From positions 1 through 17,058 of the forward strand of contig CAKSAC010000022.1 of assembly GCA_934434925.1 (NCBI GenBank): a stretch of 17,058 nt of DNA, in the 5' to 3' direction. A program made the translations under genes and the position numbers. This document shows, in pieces, positions 7,303 to 14,581 of the stretch. The stretch comes from an uncultured Eubacteriales bacterium. GTDB taxonomy: Bacteria > Bacillota > Clostridia > Oscillospirales > CAG-272. The notes below the pieces were generated by a model. That model made no database searches, was not told the origin of the DNA, and saw only the letters and a program-made list of their open reading frames with translations. Numbering within the stretch: the stretch's first letter is position 1; every line of letters begins with the position of its first letter.

Positions 7303-9253
7303 GTATTTCCACCTCCCCGACGGGCAATGTAAAGGTAAATATCGCGCCGCGCGGAATATTGTCGGTTATCGTTATTTCTCCGCCGTGCGCGCTTATGATG
7401 GATTTACACAACGAAAGCCCCAACCCGATACTGCGACGACAATCGGCAACTTTGTTTGCTCCTGTATAAAACATATCGAACACCCGCGATTTTTGTTCGT
7501 CTGCAATTCCGTTTCCGTTGTCCGCCACGCTTACGCAGACTGTTTCTCCGTTTCTTTTTGCCGTAATCGTAATTTGCGAATCAGGCGGCGTGTATTTAAT
7601 AGCGTTGTCTAAAAGATTGATTAAAACCTGCACGATAAGCCGAGCATCCATTTTTGCAAGGAGCAAGTCGTCCGGCTGTATTACGGCAATTTTTTGCTTT
7701 TCGCTTTTCGTATGAATATGCTTCAATGCCTCGGCTATTATGTCACCGACAAGTTCTGTCGTCAAATTTATATTCATTCTGCCTTCTTCAAGGCGCGTTA
7801 CCGCAAGCAGATTTTCAACCAGATTGATGAGCCAGAGCGAATCGTCGTAAATATCTTCGTATATTTGTTTTTTTGTCGCGTCGTCGATATCGTTACCGTT
7901 TGAAATCAGATTGCTCGCATTGCCCGAAATGGAAGTAAGCGGCGTGCGAAGATCATGCGATATGGAACGGAGCAGGTTCGCGCGTAACTGTTCGTTTTTG
8001 GCTAAAACGGCGGCGCGTTCTCTTTCTTTGGCGTTTATGATTCCGTCAACGGCAATTGCACATTCGCCGATAACGGAAACCACGATGCTTTCGTTAAAAG
8101 AATCCATCGGTTTTTCTCCGACGAAAATGCCTATTGCTCCATAGTTTTTGCTGTTTTTACATATCGGGAAAAACGTATAGTCGCTTTCAGGACAAATATT
8201 TGTTCCTTTCCCTTCTTTTACGTTGTTTTTCGTTACGTGCCAAGCAATGTTCTCGCAGTCGGGCGATATACCGGCGTTGGGGGGTTCCGGCTGCGATGCA
8301 TGAACTTTTTGCGCCTTTTCATTAAATACGATTACGTTTCGATTTAGCAGTTTTTCTAATTGATTTGCCGTAACCCGAAATATTTCCGCTTCGTCGGACG
8401 CTTTCTGAATCAACTGATTCGCATCGAACAGAATTTTTGTTCTGTATGCCGTTTGTGTTGCCTGACGTTCCCGGGTTTTCAGTTTTTCGGTTGTTCCGCC
8501 AATGATGAGAGACGCCGCAAGCATAATTACGAAAGTGACGGGGTAGCCGCTTCCGTATGCAAGAAACGAAAATCTCGGTTCAGTAAAAAGAAAATTAAAA
8601 ACCAGAACGCTCGCAACGGACGAAAGAACCCAGCAAATTTTGCTTTTTGTCAGTATAGCGGTAATCAGAACGCCGAGCATATAAATCGTAATGATATTTG
8701 CTTCGGTAAAACCGAGACTTGAAAAAAGATACCCGAGTAAAGTCGAAAATGACAGCAAAGCCGTTGAAACCGTCAATTCTTTCAGTATTTTTACAAAATG
8801 CGGCTTTTCAAACAGCGTTTTCTTTCCTTTGGCTATAGCGGCATCACTGTCCGGAATAATGTGAATATCGGCATTCGGAGCAAGCGATATCAGTTTTTCG
8901 ATTAAAGTCGGCTTGCCTATAAAATTTCGCTTACCGATAACGGTTCTGCCGATCACTATTTTCGTAACGCCGGAAAGACGAGCATATTCCGCAATTTGAA
9001 AAGAAATGTCGTTCCCGCATACGGTAACGATCGACGCGCCGTTCGTTTCGGCAAAACGGATATTTGCAAGCAACCGTTCTGCGTCTTCCGCCTCCATAGA
9101 TTCAGACGCGGGAGTTTTTACATATAACGCGGAAAAAGTCGCATGGAACGCCTTTGCCATGGCTGCCGCTGTCTGAATTATTTTCGGATTTGAAGGCGCG
9201 GAAGACAAACAAACCAGAATGTGTTCTTTGTCGTTTGTATACTGCTTTCCCAT
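7295..9253 (-). CDS. kdpD: KdpD-like sensor kinase lacking the N-terminal KdpD domain
   Basis: This is a membrane sensor histidine kinase for potassium or turgor signals. The 652-residue product begins with a universal-stress-protein-like domain (about 10-135). Four hydrophobic segments of the DUF4118 type follow (about 160-255), then a GAF-like domain (about 275-405), the H box with His433 (SISHDLRTPLTS), N box NLLDNAIKYTPP near 546, G1 DNGNGI at 578-583 and G2 GLGLSL at 610-615. Full KdpD has about 890 residues, and the ~220-residue N-terminal domain with its Walker A motif is absent. AAGGAG lies 15 bases before the ATG but only 6 bases before an in-frame ATT at 9262-9260, so translation may start three codons earlier. 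FSALY at 40-44 resembles the FTAxY element reported for c-di-AMP binding by S. aureus KdpD. Confidence 0.9.
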   Translation of the reverse strand: MGKQYTNDKEHILVCLSSAPSNPKIIQTAAAMAKAFHATFSALYVKTPASESMEAEDAERLLANIRFAETNGASIVTVCGNDISFQIAEYARLSGVTKIVIGRTVIGKRNFIGKPTLIEKLISLAPNADIHIIPDSDAAIAKGKKTLFEKPHFVKILKELTVSTALLSFSTLLGYLFSSLGFTEANIITIYMLGVLITAILTKSKICWVLSSVASVLVFNFLFTEPRFSFLAYGSGYPVTFVIMLAASLIIGGTTEKLKTRERQATQTAYRTKILFDANQLIQKASDEAEIFRVTANQLEKLLNRNVIVFNEKAQKVHASQPEPPNAGISPDCENIAWHVTKNNVKEGKGTNICPESDYTFFPICKNSKNYGAIGIFVGEKPMDSFNESIVVSVIGECAIAVDGIINAKERERAAVLAKNEQLRANLLRSISHDLRTPLTSISGNASNLISNGNDIDDATKKQIYEDIYDDSLWLINLVENLLAVTRLEEGRMNINLTTELVGDIIAEALKHIHTKSEKQKIAVIQPDDLLLAKMDARLIVQVLINLLDNAIKYTPPDSQITITAKRNGETVCVSVADNGNGIADEQKSRVFDMFYTGANKVADCRRSIGLGLSLCKSIISAHGGEITITDNIPRGAIFTFTLPVGEVEIHE

Positions 9254-9291
9254 TCGGTCAATCCGTATCTCCTTCGTTTTATATTTTCTGT

Positions 9292-9300
9292 ATTATATCA
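9292..9300 (-). promoter_or_regulatory. Extended -10 promoter upstream of kdpD
   Basis: On the minus strand TGATATAAT is a perfect extended -10 element (TGn-TATAAT), about 30 bases before the AAGGAG of kdpD. No good -35 is seen at 17 bases, which is common for extended -10 promoters. It would allow kdpDE and the CNNM gene to be transcribed independently of ktrBA. Confidence 0.6.
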
Positions 9301-9317
9301 TGTTTTTTGAATAAAAT

Positions 9318-9605
9318 CTACTTGATACAGCTTTTGTAGTCGTTTAAGGCATCGGTCAATTCCCGATTTTCTTTGTCAAAGATTACAATTGCGGCTTTTT
9401 TATGGCTTTTTTTGAAATTTTCAATTCCGGAAATTATATCCTCATAATTTTCCGCGTCAATGAATTCAAGCGGACTGCATTCTTCTTTTCGTTCCTTTTC
9501 AATGGCTTTTCTGTTTTCTTCCAAGAAGACGTCGAGCCTTTTCATAATAAAAAAGCCGAAAATCATAACCGCGGTTACTGCAATGATAAGGATTACGTCT
9601 TCCAT
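9318..9605 (-). CDS. Small membrane-anchored protein between ktrA and kdpD
   Basis: The 95-residue product has one N-terminal hydrophobic segment (about 4-22: VILIIAVTAVMIFGFFIM). A highly charged helix follows at about 24-45 (EENRKAIEKERKEE), then a small soluble domain whose AAIVIFDKENRELTDALNDY (69-88) reads like a strand-turn-helix. AGAGGG lies 8 bases before the ATG. It sits 24 bases after ktrA, in the same direction, so it is co-transcribed with the transporter and precedes the kinase promoter. I do not recognise the family. By position it could modulate KtrB or link the transporter to the kinase, but nothing in the sequence proves this. Confidence 0.8.
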   Translation of the reverse strand: MEDVILIIAVTAVMIFGFFIMKRLDVFLEENRKAIEKERKEECSPLEFIDAENYEDIISGIENFKKSHKKAAIVIFDKENRELTDALNDYKSCIK

Positions 9606-9629
9606 AAAAGTCGCCCTCTTTTACAGCGG

Positions 9630-10283
9630 TTAAATATCAAAACATTTGCGCAAAGCCTTATAGTCTCCGAGAACTAAAAGCGTTTCGTCTTTGGAAAGAA
9701 TCGTGTCGGCGGTAACAACCGCATTGATTTTTCCTTTTTTCTTTGTGGCAATGATATTTACGTTGTATTTTCTTCGAATATCGATTTCTACAACGGATTT
9801 TCCCACCCATGTCTGCGGAACTGAAACTTCAAATATCGAGCAGGAATCGCCGAGTTCTATGTAATCGAGAATGTGGTCGGAACTGTAACGGATCGCCGCC
9901 CATGTGGCAAGTTGTTTTTCGGGATAAATAATTTCGTCCGCGCCGTTACGCAAAAGAAATTTTGCCTGAACGTCCTGTTCGGCGCGTGACACAACCTTTT
10001 GCGCTCCCAAATCCTTTAATAAGCAGGTCGTTTCGAGAGAACTTTGAAAGTCGCCGCCGATCGTTACAATGCAGACGTCGTAGTTTTTTACGCCGAGCGA
10101 TTTCAACAACGCTTCGTTCGTGCTGTCGCCGATTTGCCCGTTCGTCACATAGGGCATAGCGTCGTTGATTCTTTCTTCGTTTTCGTCTACCGCCATGATT
10201 TCGTGCCCTAATTCGTGTAATTTCATGGCGATGTATTTTCCGAAACGTCCGAGACCTATCAATAAAACAGATTTTGTTTTCAT
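9630..10283 (-). CDS. ktrA: Potassium uptake regulatory subunit, KtrA/TrkA family
   Basis: This is the cytoplasmic gating ring subunit of the KtrAB potassium channel, which binds ATP/ADP or NAD(H) and often c-di-AMP. The 217-residue product has an N-terminal RCK/TrkA-N Rossmann domain with GLGRFG at 11-16 and acidic residues after the second strand (AVDENEERI). A C-terminal TrkA-C domain starts at about 140 (SIFEVSVPQTWVGKSVVEIDIRRKY). One RCK unit of this length matches KtrA rather than the tandem TrkA of enterobacteria. AAGGAG lies 10 bases upstream of the ATG. The gene starts 14 bases after ktrB, and the two form one transcript. Confidence 0.94.
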   Translation of the reverse strand: MKTKSVLLIGLGRFGKYIAMKLHELGHEIMAVDENEERINDAMPYVTNGQIGDSTNEALLKSLGVKNYDVCIVTIGGDFQSSLETTCLLKDLGAQKVVSRAEQDVQAKFLLRNGADEIIYPEKQLATWAAIRYSSDHILDYIELGDSCSIFEVSVPQTWVGKSVVEIDIRRKYNVNIIATKKKGKINAVVTADTILSKDETLLVLGDYKALRKCFDI

Positions 10284-10297
10284 ATATAAAAATCTCC

Positions 10298-11626
10298 TTA
10301 ACCGACGGCAATCGTATCCGTCGGCAACTTTGCCACTTGCCTTTTATTTGCGCCGAAAGCGGCATATATCAACGTCATTCCGCCGACGCGCCCGAAAAAC
10401 ATCGATAAAATCAAAATCAATTTGGACGCAATTCCGAGCGTCGGGGTAATTCCGAGCGTAAGACCTACCGTACCGACGGCGGAAGCGGTTTCGTAAAGGC
10501 AGGACGTAACAGGCAAATTTTCAATCGCGCTTATCGCCATTCCGCCCAATAAAAACAGAGTTATGTACAGTATAAATATCGCCGAAGCCGTTTTAACCGT
10601 TTCATCGTCAACGCGCCGTTTCATAAGTTCCGCATTGTCTTTTTTTCTGAATATGGAGAAAGCGGAAGAAAATAAAACCGCTATCGTCGTCGTTTTCATC
10701 CCGCCTGCGGTAGAACCGGGCGACCCGCCTATCAACATAAGAATAATCATCAGGTATAATCCCGTATCGCTGATCGCCGTAAGATCTACCGTATTAAACC
10801 CTGCCGTCCTCGGCGTTACCGATTGAAACAAAGACGCAAGTATTCGCTTACCGACAGGTAAATCGCCGAATTCAAAAAAGAAGAAGTATATCGCGGGCAA
10901 AACAATAAGCGCGGCGGTTACAATCAATACCACTTTGCTTTGCGTGCGATATTCTTTGATTCGCCATTTGTGTTTGCAAACGTCTTCCCATACCAAAAAA
11001 CCGATACCGCCAATCATGATCAGCAACATAATCGTAATATTGACGACGGGTTGCGCCGAATAGCGCGTGATAGAAGTAAATTCGCCGCTTTTCGTTCCCA
11101 TTATATCGAATCCGGCATTGCAGAACGCCGACACAGAATGAAAAATCGACAGCCAGATTCCTTCTGCGCCGTAATCGAGACAAAACACGGGCATCATAAC
11201 AAGCGCGCCGATAAGTTCAATCAAAAATATCCCTTTGATAATAAATCCGGTCAGGCGGACGATACCGCTCACATTTGGCGCAGAAATTGCACTTTTCATC
11301 GTTTCGCGGCTGACTAGACCGATTTTTTTGCCCGAAATAACAGCAAAAGCCACGGCGATGGTAACGACGCCCATGCCGCCGATTTGAATCAGCAATAATA
11401 TAACGATTTGCCCGAATATCGTCCAGTGCATTGCCGTATCGAACACGATAAGTCCTGTTACGCATACGGCGGACGTCGAAGTAAAAAGGGCGTCGATAAA
11501 TGATGTCCATTCGTGCGTTCTTGAAGAGATCGGCAAGGTAAGTAAAAATGCGCCGAGCAAAATAACTCCCGCGAATCCTAACAATATTATCTGAAAGGAT
11601 GATAGTTTCCTTTTTAGTATTCCCAT
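10298..11626 (-). CDS. ktrB: Potassium channel subunit KtrB (TrkH family)
   Basis: This is the membrane subunit of a potassium (often sodium-dependent) uptake system. The 442-residue product has the four M1-P-M2 repeats of the family, each with the selectivity-filter glycine: VTG at 56-58 (TSAVCVTGLIVFD), NAG at 170-172 (SVSAFCNAGFD), TAG at 274-276 (SVTPRTAGFN) and TVG at 386-388 (ASAVGTVGLTLG). The GG-rich stretch with GSPGSTAGGMKTTT at 301-314 corresponds to the intramembrane gating loop region. GRVGGMTL at 412-419 is also conserved in the family. Length fits KtrB rather than the longer TrkH. It is the first gene of the low-GC cluster. A weak GAGG lies 7 bases before the ATG. The ~100 bases upstream carry two promoters and direct repeats. 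Confidence 0.95.
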   Translation of the reverse strand: MGILKRKLSSFQIILLGFAGVILLGAFLLTLPISSRTHEWTSFIDALFTSTSAVCVTGLIVFDTAMHWTIFGQIVILLLIQIGGMGVVTIAVAFAVISGKKIGLVSRETMKSAISAPNVSGIVRLTGFIIKGIFLIELIGALVMMPVFCLDYGAEGIWLSIFHSVSAFCNAGFDIMGTKSGEFTSITRYSAQPVVNITIMLLIMIGGIGFLVWEDVCKHKWRIKEYRTQSKVVLIVTAALIVLPAIYFFFFEFGDLPVGKRILASLFQSVTPRTAGFNTVDLTAISDTGLYLMIILMLIGGSPGSTAGGMKTTTIAVLFSSAFSIFRKKDNAELMKRRVDDETVKTASAIFILYITLFLLGGMAISAIENLPVTSCLYETASAVGTVGLTLGITPTLGIASKLILILSMFFGRVGGMTLIYAAFGANKRQVAKLPTDTIAVG

Positions 11627-11656
11627 GCAAAGGCCTCGATTCCGTTTGTCGGTATC

Positions 11657-11724
11657 ATCATATCCTTTTTTTCATAAAGATAGCATTAGGATTTTCGTGA
11701 AAGGCATTAAGATTGTATAAAGAT
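11657..11724 (-). promoter_or_regulatory. Candidate KdpE-type operator and proximal ktrB promoter
   Basis: On the plus strand GCATTAGGATT (11683-11693) and GCATTAAGATT (11704-11714) match at 10 of 11 bases and start 21 bases apart, two helical turns. Outside them lies ATAAAGAT twice (11674-11681 and 11717-11724). OmpR-family regulators bind direct repeats with this spacing. Downstream in the minus-strand direction is a -10-like TATGAT (complement of 11657-11662). Its -35 position (TGCTAT) is poor, as expected of an activator-dependent promoter. Binding by KdpE is inferred from the neighbouring kdpE gene. Confidence 0.5.
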
Positions 11725-11731
11725 GACAAGC

Positions 11732-11760
11732 AGTATATATTCATCTTTTCATTATGACAA
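11732..11760 (-). promoter_or_regulatory. Distal sigma-A promoter for ktrB
   Basis: Minus-strand TTGTCA (complement of 11755-11760) and TATACT (complement of 11732-11737) are separated by exactly 17 bases. Transcription would begin near 11725 and give a leader of about 100 bases that spans the direct repeats. The first T of the -35 is also the last base of the hairpin at 11760-11791. Confidence 0.65.
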
Positions 11761-11791
11761 AAGGCTCTCGGATGAATTTCCGTGAGCCTTT
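11760..11791. terminator. Bidirectional hairpin upstream of ktrB
   Basis: AAAGGCTC-T-CGGA (11760-11772) pairs with TCCG-T-GAGCCTTT (11779-11791) with one internal mismatch and a 6-base loop. The plus-strand tail is CTTTCCTTT and the minus-strand tail is TTGTCA. On the minus strand it would stop read-through from the par operon before the ktrB promoter. It also lies near the right boundary of the low-GC block. Confidence 0.7.
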
Positions 11792-12078
11792 CTTTCCTTT
11801 GAAAGCGCAATCCTAAAAATTGGTTTTAATAATTCCCTATGGAAACTGCGCTTTTGCGCCGGGTTGTTTTTATGCCGGGGGCGGATTCGTCCGGCGCGCC
11901 GGACGGCGGTGTGCGGGGGAAAAGGCGGCCGATGGGAGCTGTCGGCGAGGGTCCAAGCGAGGGGAGGCCGATGGGGGCTGTTTTGGTGAGGGTCCAAGCG
12001 AGAGGGCCGATGGGGGCTGTTTTGGCGGGGGGCCAAGCGAGAGGGGAGGCCGATAGGCAAAAAGAGAGACGGCCGAAA
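11792..12078. other. Gene-free junction between low-GC and high-GC DNA
   Basis: Composition changes from AT-rich (to about 11850) to strongly GC-rich. No frame here has coding character. Apparent products are Pro/Ser/Leu or Gly/Arg repeats produced by the ~37-base units at 11931-12044. Confidence 0.6.
11931..12044. repeat. Three ~37-base tandem units, right flank of the low-GC block
   Basis: Units begin at 11931, 11970 and 12009 with GATGGGAGCT or GATGGGGGCT and end in CAAGCGAG(A/G)GG. The third contains TTGGC-GGGGG-GCCAA (12022-12036), able to form a small hairpin. They share sequence and orientation with the units at 4883-4953. A partial fourth unit (GAGGCCGAT) follows. Confidence 0.88.
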
Positions 12079-12981
12079 TCACTCGGCATACAGATAATCG
12101 CCTTCCAGGGAGACCGCGTCGCGACCGGCTTCCACGGCCGCTTTCACGGTTGCCAGGATGGTGTCGGTATAGAGCCGATGTCCGGAATCGGTCAGGGTTC
12201 CGTCTGCCGTTTTCAGCGTTTCGGACCCTTTATAGGACGCAAAGACTTCCCGCATATCACAGAGCAAAAGATTGTAATGTCCGGCAAGCGCGCGGAGCGC
12301 GGCGGCTTGTTCGTCACTGTCGCGATGCGTGATGATGAGAAGAATATCCCCGGTCTGCAAAAAGGTCTTTGCTTGCCGTAAAAAGAGCTCGGTTTTCCGC
12401 TCGGCCGAGCATTGGTATTCCTCGCGGGTCAAGTGGCGGTTGGCCTCTTCCATTCCCGGGCCGGGAGCAAAAAGCATAAAGCGGAAGAACGGGAAGTACA
12501 GGGAAGATAGGCGCAGATCTTCCGCCGCGGTGTAATAATTCGGAACGATGAAAGAGCCGTCCGAGAAAGGATTGCAAAGCCGCCCGAGGAGATCTTTTTG
12601 TTTGTCGGCCGGGTAATAATTTTCACGAAGAGAACGGAAAGTGGCGTAACGCCAGCAAGAATCCGGCGCAGAGGCACCCACTCCATACGTGTCGCCGTCG
12701 CCGACATAATAGAAACAAAAGGGGTCGCCGTCCCGCAAGAGGCGGTAGGCGGATTTAGCGGGGATGACATACTGCGTCTGGCTTGGCAGGGTTCCCGGGA
12801 ACAGCCAGCCGGCCGCATTCTGCCTGATTTTGTCTTCAAATTCCTGCCGGATCTTTTCGGAAAGGGCATAAGAGGTCTTCCGATGATGAAGAAGGAGTGC
12901 GCCGCCGGATAAGAGCAACACGACCGACAGAAAGAGAGGTAGAATTTTGCGGACGCCGAACCGGGAGAAAAAGAGTTTCAT
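12079..12981 (-). CDS. Membrane-anchored SGNH-hydrolase-like protein with a Ser-to-Gly active site
   Basis: The 300-residue product starts with a basic stretch and one hydrophobic segment (about 13-31), which suggests a signal anchor with an extracellular domain. Residues 91-106 (YVGDGDTYGVGAS) align with block I of SGNH/GDSL esterases (typically GDSxTYGxGAS), but the nucleophile serine is Gly96. The block V motif DxxH is intact as DSGH at 265-268 within LTDSGHRLYTDTI. SGNH proteins of this layout include cell-wall O-acetylation factors. Loss of the serine suggests a non-catalytic or altered role. The ATG overlaps the stop of the preceding gene (ATGA), so it is the last gene of the par operon. 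A longer in-frame extension upstream is ruled out by this overlap. Family assignment is moderate. Confidence 0.78.
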   Translation of the reverse strand: MKLFFSRFGVRKILPLFLSVVLLLSGGALLLHHRKTSYALSEKIRQEFEDKIRQNAAGWLFPGTLPSQTQYVIPAKSAYRLLRDGDPFCFYYVGDGDTYGVGASAPDSCWRYATFRSLRENYYPADKQKDLLGRLCNPFSDGSFIVPNYYTAAEDLRLSSLYFPFFRFMLFAPGPGMEEANRHLTREEYQCSAERKTELFLRQAKTFLQTGDILLIITHRDSDEQAAALRALAGHYNLLLCDMREVFASYKGSETLKTADGTLTDSGHRLYTDTILATVKAAVEAGRDAVSLEGDYLYAE

Positions 12982-13664
12982 GTCCGACCTCCGAAAATTT
13001 GGTAGAGGGCGGAATCCAACCATTTCAGAACGATTGGCCCGTACGACAGCAACAAGGCCAGCAGCCCACCGAGCAAAAGCACGGAGAGGATCAGCCAACG
13101 GACGGCTTTCTCGCGCCCGGCAAAGCGGATTTCGGCCCGGCGGCGATGCGCGTCGTCCACATACAGAGAGATATCCGCCGGAGAAAAGGGGGTGGAAGAA
13201 GCGGCAATCCGCTCCATCGGCAACGGTTCTTGCGGCGGCGCTTTCGTTTCCCACGGCAAGGGGGCGAGATCGGCATCCCGCATGCGGCGGCGCTTTTTCT
13301 TTTTGTCCGGGGAGACATCGTCCAAACTGGCAAGCGGCGGGATGATCTTCCCATCCGGCAACACGACGGAAAAAAGTTTGCGGAGCAGGGAGGAAGGCGA
13401 CCGGAGCGAACGGCCGAGAAAGGAGTTCGGCGAAAAGCCGAGTTCGGAAAGAGAACGGGCGCTTTCGGGAGAGAAGGCGTTTTCCCGGCAGAGCGCGTCG
13501 TAGAGTTTCCCGGCCCGGTACTTCACAAAGGTCGAGACGAAACAGGCCAAAACGGCGCCGATAACAAGCCCGGCAAAAATGGCCGTCAGATTAAAACTGA
13601 CGCCGCCGAGATTGAAAAAGCGATACTGATCGCCGGAGCCGGCCGCCAGAAGCGTTACGGTCAT
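12978..13664 (-). CDS. Two-helix membrane protein encoded after parB
   Basis: The 228-residue product has hydrophobic segments at about 26-47 (LTAIFAGLVIGAVLACFVSTFV) and 189-208 (RWLILSVLLLGGLLALLLSY). The ~140-residue loop between them is rich in basic residues (KKKKRRR at 121-127) and should be cytoplasmic by the positive-inside rule. The loop includes SLSELGFSPN at 71-80 and a Pro-rich part at 134-160. The start is ATG at 13664, which overlaps the parB stop (ATGA), with GAGG upstream. The stop overlaps the next gene in the same way. I do not recognise a named family. Tight coupling to parB suggests a role with the partition complex at the membrane or in envelope growth, but this is inference. 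Confidence 0.82.
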   Translation of the reverse strand: MTVTLLAAGSGDQYRFFNLGGVSFNLTAIFAGLVIGAVLACFVSTFVKYRAGKLYDALCRENAFSPESARSLSELGFSPNSFLGRSLRSPSSLLRKLFSVVLPDGKIIPPLASLDDVSPDKKKKRRRMRDADLAPLPWETKAPPQEPLPMERIAASSTPFSPADISLYVDDAHRRRAEIRFAGREKAVRWLILSVLLLGGLLALLLSYGPIVLKWLDSALYQIFGGRT

Positions 13665-14566
13665 GTAAAATCCTCTTCCATATAGTTCTCTCCGCAAACG
13701 CGGCGGAGGAATTCGTCAAGGTCTTCATTGTTTTCATAGTAAAAAGATATGCATTTTTTGCGCGGACTTTCCTCGATCCGGACGCGGCGACCGAGGCGGC
13801 GCATCAGGCGTTGCTCCAGCACCTCCGCATAATTGACAGAAAAGGACGACGGCGCGCTCTCCTTCTGCTTTTGCTTTTCTTCGGCGAGCCGACGGCGGGC
13901 ATAGCGCTTCACTTCCTCTTCCGTCGTGCGGACAGACCAGCCTTCGGCAATCGCCTGCCGGGCAAGGAGCGCACGGTCCTCAGCGTCCGGAAGAGACAGA
14001 AGAGCGCGGGCGTGACCGGCAGAAAGTGAACGCGTGGCAATCAGCGCAAGGAGTTCTTCCGGCAGATCCAGGAGGCGCTGCGCGTTGGCAATGGCACTGC
14101 GGCTTTTGCCGATTTTGGCGGCCAGTTCTTCCTGCGTCATGCCGTATTCCGAAAGGAGCGAACGATAAGCCATGGCTTCTTCCACGGGGTTGAGGTCTTC
14201 ACGCTGGATATTTTCAACGAGCGCGATTTCGGCGGCTTCCTTTTCGTCGCCGGACAGGATGATAGCGGGAACTTCCGAAAGGCCGGCCAGTTTTGAGGCG
14301 CGCCAACGGCGTTCTCCGGCCACGATCTGATATTTTCCGTTCGGCAGTTCGCGCACAAGGATCGGTTGCAGAATGCCGTAGGTGGCGACCGAGGCGGCCA
14401 ATTCGGAAAGCGAGTCTTCTTCAAAAGTCTTGCGCGGCTGGCCGCTTTTCGGTTCGATGAGGCCGATTTTCAGAGAGGTCCTGCCGTTCTTTTCACTTCC
14501 CTCCACGGTGTTTTCCAAGAAGAGGGCGTCCAGCCCCTTCCATTGCGAGGTGTTTTTTTTCATCAT
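13661..14566 (-). CDS. parB: Chromosome partition protein ParB (Spo0J/Noc family)
   Basis: This is a CTP-dependent clamp that binds parS sites near the origin and works with ParA. The 301-residue product has the N-terminal CTP-binding region with GERRWRA at 84-90, ENIQREDLNPVEEA at 118-131, a helix-turn-helix at about 143-165 (MTQEELAAKIGKSRSAIANAQRLL), and a C-terminal dimerisation region. I chose ATG at 14566 because AAAGGA lies 7 bases before it. The adjacent ATG at 14563 is an alternative, and an upstream start at 14599 lacks a ribosome binding site. The gene follows parA by 133 bases and overlaps the next gene by four bases. I see no match to the parS consensus TGTTTCACGTGAAACA in the window. 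Confidence 0.95.
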   Translation of the reverse strand: MMKKNTSQWKGLDALFLENTVEGSEKNGRTSLKIGLIEPKSGQPRKTFEEDSLSELAASVATYGILQPILVRELPNGKYQIVAGERRWRASKLAGLSEVPAIILSGDEKEAAEIALVENIQREDLNPVEEAMAYRSLLSEYGMTQEELAAKIGKSRSAIANAQRLLDLPEELLALIATRSLSAGHARALLSLPDAEDRALLARQAIAEGWSVRTTEEEVKRYARRRLAEEKQKQKESAPSSFSVNYAEVLEQRLMRRLGRRVRIEESPRKKCISFYYENNEDLDEFLRRVCGENYMEEDFT

Positions 14567-14581
14567 GGTAAAGTCCTTTCC

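Larger units (their letters stand above)
4883..12044. mobile_element. Candidate genomic island: low-GC potassium module between direct repeats
   Basis: Genes from 5224 to 11626 are clearly poorer in GC (38-57% in four 60-base lines counted by hand) than genes on either side (57-78% in three lines). They use A/T-ending codons more freely. Composition shifts at about 5040 and again between 11790 and 11880. Both edges carry the same ~37-base repeat family in direct orientation. I see no integrase, transposase, tRNA or clean target duplication, so the transfer mechanism is unknown. A chimeric assembly joined at the shared repeat would look the same. Confidence 0.45.
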
